Shown one piece after another: positions 5,305 to 8,173 of a stretch of DNA of 8,173 nucleotides. The position numbers and the translations under genes are program-made. How positions within the stretch are numbered: position 1 is the first letter of the stretch; each line of letters opens with the position of its first letter. The stretch covers positions 1-8,173 of the forward strand of contig PGTJ01000099.1 in assembly GCA_002794515.1 (NCBI GenBank). Reading direction: 5' to 3'. The notes below the pieces were generated by a model, which was not told where the DNA came from, did not search any database, and saw only the letters and a program-made list of their open reading frames with translations. This DNA is from Phototrophicales bacterium (GTDB lineage: Bacteria; Chloroflexota; Anaerolineae; Aggregatilineales; Phototrophicaceae).

Positions 5305-6707
5305 TTTTTCTTTCCGTCAGATCTCCAAGAGATAAATCCACCCCTATTTGGTTGAGGTGTGATAAAACGCGGTGTTTTTATATCGGATAGATGATAAAAA
5401 TGTGCTTTCGCTGTGGCATCTATCCCGATTTTTTCTCCGAACCGCCCATGATGATAGGGGAGCAATCCGTTGATATGGATAATATCATGTGGGTCGGCAT
5501 GGGTTTGGATAGCATCTGCCACCGCTTCATTATCGTCTATCGAGACCGATTCGTCTACGATGATGATTTTTCTCAGATATGCCAATTGTCCCAAGCCCCA
5601 TATACCATACATGATTTTTTGAGCATGACCATGAGGGCATCGTTTCATGGCGATGATGGCAGTATTGCCACCATCCACGAGGTGAATATCGCAAATTTCA
5701 GGGAATAACACGCGCAAAATGGGTAATATGAGCCGTTCCGCCATGTGCATCATGTGGTCAGCTTCGCTTGGTGATGGTACGGGGATGATGGCAGGGTAAA
5801 TCGCATCTTGGCGATGGGTGATAGCGCTGATATGAAACATCAGAGGCTGAACATCGATGTATGTTCCATCATATCCTGCGATGGTGTGTGCTGATGTTGT
5901 TTGGGGTGTGAGCATCCCTTCAATGATGAATTCGGCATCGGCGGGGATAGATACAGGCTGGCTAATCGCCTGTGCAAAGGCAATCGGCTTATCGCGCAAC
6001 CATCCCGCCAACCAATGGGCGGGGATATAATTGGGCAAAGGCACGCTGGCGCTCCAGATTAGAGCGGGGTCGCCACCGAGGGCGATCACCGCAGGGGTGG
6101 GGTGGGGTATATCCAACGCACCCCATTCATTGATTATCCCTAATGTGTCTTGATTGATGACCAGCGCCCGCGCCCATAGCGTTTTTTTCTCGCCCGTGTG
6201 CGGGTCGGTGATATACAATTGCGCCCCTGTGATATTAGGGGTGGTTTCATCAGCCCAATGCCGTAAAATCGGCAGGCGGTGAATATTCGGCGCATCGCGC
6301 CATATCACCGCTTGAACGGGCGGATTTGCCTTTTCGCCATTGATGCCGATGGCGTTGCGGAGCATAGTGAGTGTTTGCATCCCTTGTGCGATAAGCCCGC
6401 CGATGCCCATGCTCCCCAATCCCGTCAGGTTGAGCATCGATTCTAATTTGAGGGTGATGTCCGATGGCTGGTTGATGCCCAACCCCCATGCCATACGGCG
6501 GGTTGTGCCGAATAAATTGGTCACGACAGGGTAATCATGCCCGATGACCTGTTCAAACCACAAGGCGCGGTTTTGGCGCTTGCTCTGTTGTGCATGATGG
6601 GTCATGGTGCAAATATCTAAATCGCTGTTCACGGGATGATGAATACGTACCAATTGCCCCGCTTGTTCGAGGCGGATGAGGTATTCATCCAAATTTCGGT
6701 AGGTCAT
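5301..6707 (-). CDS. ubiD: UbiD-family decarboxylase-like protein with altered active site
   Basis: A 468-residue protein colinear with UbiD (E. coli 497): N-terminal YRNLDEYLIRLEQAGQLVRI, then VTNLFGTTRRMAWGLG (62-77), LPILRHWADETTPNIT (145-160), IALGGDPALIW (208-218), IPADAEFIIEG (254-264) and KIGIDATAK (426-434). Canonical members decarboxylate aromatic acids with prenylated FMN and a divalent metal. Here Arg180 seems kept, but the usual metal-ligand Asn aligns with Thr176, the His-Arg-Gly-Gly block is missing, and the catalytic Glu of the PEG-x-x-G segment aligns with His274. Co-translation with menG points to quinone synthesis, either the ubiquinone-type or the futalosine (MqnL-like) decarboxylation. 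ATG 6707 is chosen because longer in-frame extensions run into the 3' end of the next gene. No clear SD. Confidence 0.85.
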   Translation of the reverse strand: MTYRNLDEYLIRLEQAGQLVRIHHPVNSDLDICTMTHHAQQSKRQNRALWFEQVIGHDYPVVTNLFGTTRRMAWGLGINQPSDITLKLESMLNLTGLGSMGIGGLIAQGMQTLTMLRNAIGINGEKANPPVQAVIWRDAPNIHRLPILRHWADETTPNITGAQLYITDPHTGEKKTLWARALVINQDTLGIINEWGALDIPHPTPAVIALGGDPALIWSASVPLPNYIPAHWLAGWLRDKPIAFAQAISQPVSIPADAEFIIEGMLTPQTTSAHTIAGYDGTYIDVQPLMFHISAITHRQDAIYPAIIPVPSPSEADHMMHMAERLILPILRVLFPEICDIHLVDGGNTAIIAMKRCPHGHAQKIMYGIWGLGQLAYLRKIIIVDESVSIDDNEAVADAIQTHADPHDIIHINGLLPYHHGRFGEKIGIDATAKAHFYHLSDIKTPRFITPQPNRGGFISWRSDGKKK

Positions 6708-6721
6708 GATGTCATGTCGCT

Positions 6722-6754
6722 TATGTTCATAATATTCAAAAGATGATGAACATA
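6722..6754 (-). promoter_or_regulatory. Perfect 9-bp inverted repeat at the ubiD-menG transcription start
   Basis: TATGTTCAT (6722-6730) and ATGAACATA (6746-6754) are perfectly inverted around a 15-nt spacer. The repeat spans the predicted start of transcription and touches the -10 element. A further TGAACAT lies at 6785-6791. It could be an operator for a dimeric repressor or a 5' UTR stem-loop. Confidence 0.5.
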
Positions 6755-6762
6755 GTATAACA
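6754..6762 (-). promoter_or_regulatory. Extended -10 promoter of ubiD-menG
   Basis: Read on the - strand, TGTTATACT is an extended -10 (TGT, then TATACT, five of six consensus bases). No good -35 lies at 17-18 bp. The predicted start is near 6747, giving a 40-nt leader to ATG 6707. The element resembles TGTTATAAT at 1384 and 2893. Confidence 0.5.
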
Positions 6763-6763
6763 T

Positions 6764-6782
6764 AAAACGCCTCAAATGAGGC
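6764..6782 (-). terminator. Short intrinsic terminator after the PstS-like gene
   Basis: On the - strand GCCTCA pairs with TGAGGC (6769-6782), or as a 5-bp stem with an ATTT loop, followed by GTTTTA. It lies about 55 nt after the stop of the PstS-like gene and directly abuts the ubiD promoter. Confidence 0.6.
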
Positions 6783-6816
6783 TGTGAACATGATGAGCAT
6801 ATCTGGCTTGCCTGTG

Positions 6817-6831
6817 ATCGCCATCGGCGAT
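6817..6831 (-). other. GC-rich stem-loop after the PstS-like stop codon
   Basis: ATCGCC and GGCGAT form a perfect 6-bp stem with a 3-nt loop beginning 6 nt after the stop codon. No U-tract follows on the - strand, so it more likely stabilises the 3' end than terminates transcription. Confidence 0.4.
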
Positions 6832-6837
6832 GCTGGG

Positions 6838-8046
6838 CTAATTGGTCTTACAAATTTGGCGGGGTTGTCCCTCTCGAATCTGGAAGTAGGTCTCTGGAAA
6901 TGGCACAGCGACCTCAACTGGACGGGCAAAGTGTGTATAAAAACCGACTTCTTCGAGCAATAACTGTCCATCCACACCCCGCGCAAAGGACATAAATGTC
7001 TCGGCGATGCTCAGTGTTTCGGGTGTGGTTTGTGCTTTCTTGAGGGCATACAGATAAATCGGGCGTATCAATGTTTTGGGATATTCTTGTAGGTTGATCG
7101 TCTCTGAGAGCGGATTCACCGGGCGCACATCCCCCTCTAAAATGCTCACGGCACGCAGATAATTGGGTGGTTGTGTTTTCATCCATGCGATGCTCACCCA
7201 ATAGAGCGAGCCTTGTGTTTCGAGTGTTTTGCTCAGACAGGCTTCATTCGATTCGCAAGCCAAGTATAAGGCATTCGGCGGGAATTGTGTTTCGGGTGTG
7301 ATGGTGAAACGGGCGATGTTATTCAGCACGAATTCGGTCGTGCCACTGCCCGGGCGCGCCCAGATGATGATCGGGTTGTTGGTGGTATTTTTTATCCCAG
7401 ACCAATTGCTCAATTGTGACCAATCACGGATAGTCCCGCGCAATATGCCACTAATTTCGTTGAATAAAATCGGACGTATGGGTGGGCGTGTATCATTGGG
7501 GTTATTGGGATTACGCACATCGCTGACCATCGGATTATTGATGTTAGTGACGAATGCCACCACATCAAAGCCGACCTCGGCGGCACATTGCACCTCAATA
7601 TTGGCATCTTGGATTGCTTGATATTGCGGGTTGGTCATCGGCTCGGACATGGCGAGAATATCCACACACCCGCCCTGTGTTGCCAAGCGAACACCTGCTG
7701 TCGAGCCAGTAGCATTGATTTGCACATCGACACGGTGTAATTCTTCAAATTTGGCTTCCCATTTAGGTCCAATGCTCAATGAGCCGAGCATGGTATCACT
7801 GCCTGCGACACATAATGTCGGTGGTGGATTGATAATTTCTTGGATTTGACCGATGCTACCGATAAAATCACCAATATCTGCCCCTAAACCGATGAGCGTG
7901 CCGAGTAATGATGAGAAAAAGATGACAACCGCTAAACAACCCACTGATGGGCTGTTGCGGTCTTTATCTTCAACAACAACACGCACAGGTTCGGCATTAG
8001 GATCTTGTGTGATACGAACACGAGGTGCTTTTTGTGGGTCATTCAT
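6838..8046 (-). CDS. PstS-like solute-binding protein with N-terminal membrane anchor
   Basis: A 402-residue protein with a type II periplasmic-binding fold of the phosphate-binding (PstS) type. The N-terminus is cytoplasmic-looking and charged (1-33), followed by one hydrophobic helix (about 35-57) and no lipobox, so it is anchored rather than secreted. Ligand-loop motifs in the expected order are VAGSDTM (80-86), NATGSTAGVR (111-120), DILAMSEPM (129-137) and RPGSGTTEF (231-239). No pstC, pstA or pstB is visible nearby, so a transporter role is not shown; a sensing role is possible. The start at 8046 is preferred over ATG 8073, because GGAG ends 8 nt before it on the - strand while 8073 has no SD. 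The substrate is not certain. Confidence 0.8.
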   Translation of the reverse strand: MNDPQKAPRVRITQDPNAEPVRVVVEDKDRNSPSVGCLAVVIFFSSLLGTLIGLGADIGDFIGSIGQIQEIINPPPTLCVAGSDTMLGSLSIGPKWEAKFEELHRVDVQINATGSTAGVRLATQGGCVDILAMSEPMTNPQYQAIQDANIEVQCAAEVGFDVVAFVTNINNPMVSDVRNPNNPNDTRPPIRPILFNEISGILRGTIRDWSQLSNWSGIKNTTNNPIIIWARPGSGTTEFVLNNIARFTITPETQFPPNALYLACESNEACLSKTLETQGSLYWVSIAWMKTQPPNYLRAVSILEGDVRPVNPLSETINLQEYPKTLIRPIYLYALKKAQTTPETLSIAETFMSFARGVDGQLLLEEVGFYTHFARPVEVAVPFPETYFQIREGQPRQICKTN

Positions 8047-8101
8047 AAAAAAAACTCCGTCCTTTATTTTCATTTTAATGCGCCAAAGACAGAGTTTTTT
8101 T
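8047..8101 (-). terminator. Terminator-like hairpin containing the SD of the PstS-like gene
   Basis: Read on the - strand, ACTCTGTCTTT (8095-8085) pairs with AAGGACGGAGT (8064-8054) over 11 bp including two G-U pairs. Seven A's precede the 5' arm and eight T's follow the 3' arm, lengthening the helix. The loop is 20 nt. The T-run ends directly at ATG 8046, and the SD GGAG is in the 3' arm. It may end transcripts of the upstream gene, attenuate the PstS-like gene, or mask its SD. Confidence 0.6.
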
Positions 8102-8132
8102 CAAGATTAGGTTAAGTTTGTGTTAATCTTGA
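8101..8132. repeat. Perfect 9-bp AT-rich inverted repeat
   Basis: TCAAGATTA (8101-8109) and TAATCTTGA (8124-8132) are perfectly inverted with a 14-nt spacer. It overlaps the stop codon of the probable gene at the right edge and abuts the A-tract of the hairpin at 8047-8101. It could be an operator or an alternative RNA stem. Confidence 0.5.
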
Positions 8133-8173
8133 TGTGGACGGCGACATTCAATCACCATCCAATCGCCATCAAC
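8123..8173 (-). CDS. Probable C-terminal end of a gene cut by the window edge
   Basis: The - strand frame entering from the right edge reads VDGDWMVIECRRPHQD and then TAA (8123-8125). The residue mix looks like a genuine C-terminus, and it lies 76 nt upstream of the PstS-like gene on the same strand. With only 16 codons visible, neither family nor function can be given. Confidence 0.45.
   Translation of the reverse strand, partial: VDGDWMVIECRRPHQD

Noticed and set aside
6708..6986. 93-codon N-terminal extension of UbiD
   Set aside because: It runs through the promoter and terminator and 149 nt of the upstream gene; the UbiD family starts where MTYRNLDEYL starts.
7229..7621. 130-codon + strand ORF opposite the PstS-like gene
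   Set aside because: Shadow of a gene with ordered PstS-type motifs; no RBS or domain.
8072..8077. TAAAAT (- strand) as the -10 of the PstS-like gene
   Set aside because: Only poly-A lies at the -35 distance; the nearest TTGAAA would need a 21-bp spacer.

Overview
This window looks like ordinary chromosomal DNA of moderate G+C. The organism is most likely a Chloroflexota bacterium of the Anaerolineae type. That is inferred from paired four-domain S1 proteins of about 400 residues, a DUF4230 membrane protein and a divergent UbiD beside a menaquinone-type methyltransferase. No marker in the window settles the phylum.

Left half (about 1-3552, + strand): a cluster of translation-initiation genes. 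Two tandem paralogous S1-domain proteins (125-1327 and 1652-2863) are followed by ribosomal protein bS21 (2989-3189) and initiation factor IF-1 (3304-3552). S1 captures mRNA, bS21 sits near the anti-Shine-Dalgarno end of 16S rRNA, and IF-1 fills the A site during initiation. Each gap carries its own signals: a hairpin after the first S1 gene, three stacked promoter candidates and a structured leader before the second, an extended -10 promoter and a hairpin masking the Shine-Dalgarno (SD) sequence before bS21, and a good intrinsic terminator before IF-1.

Middle (3553-4594, + strand): a gap with a perfect 9-bp inverted repeat and reiterated motifs, then a membrane-anchored DUF4230 protein of unknown function. 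Its stop codon overlaps the stop codon of the next, convergent gene.

Right half (4591-8173, - strand): a UbiD-family gene and a UbiE/MenG methyltransferase gene overlap by ATGA and probably form a quinone-biosynthesis operon. By eye, several usual UbiD active-site positions appear changed. The operon has its own extended -10 promoter and a perfect 9-bp inverted repeat at the predicted transcription start, directly after a terminator. Upstream lies a membrane-anchored PstS-like solute-binding protein gene. Its SD lies inside an intrinsic-terminator-like hairpin whose U-tract touches the start codon. The right edge probably holds the last 16 codons of another - strand gene.

No mobile element, tRNA, rRNA or CRISPR array was seen. 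The protein-coding content is largely housekeeping. The most interesting signals are leader and promoter structures and the altered UbiD active site.
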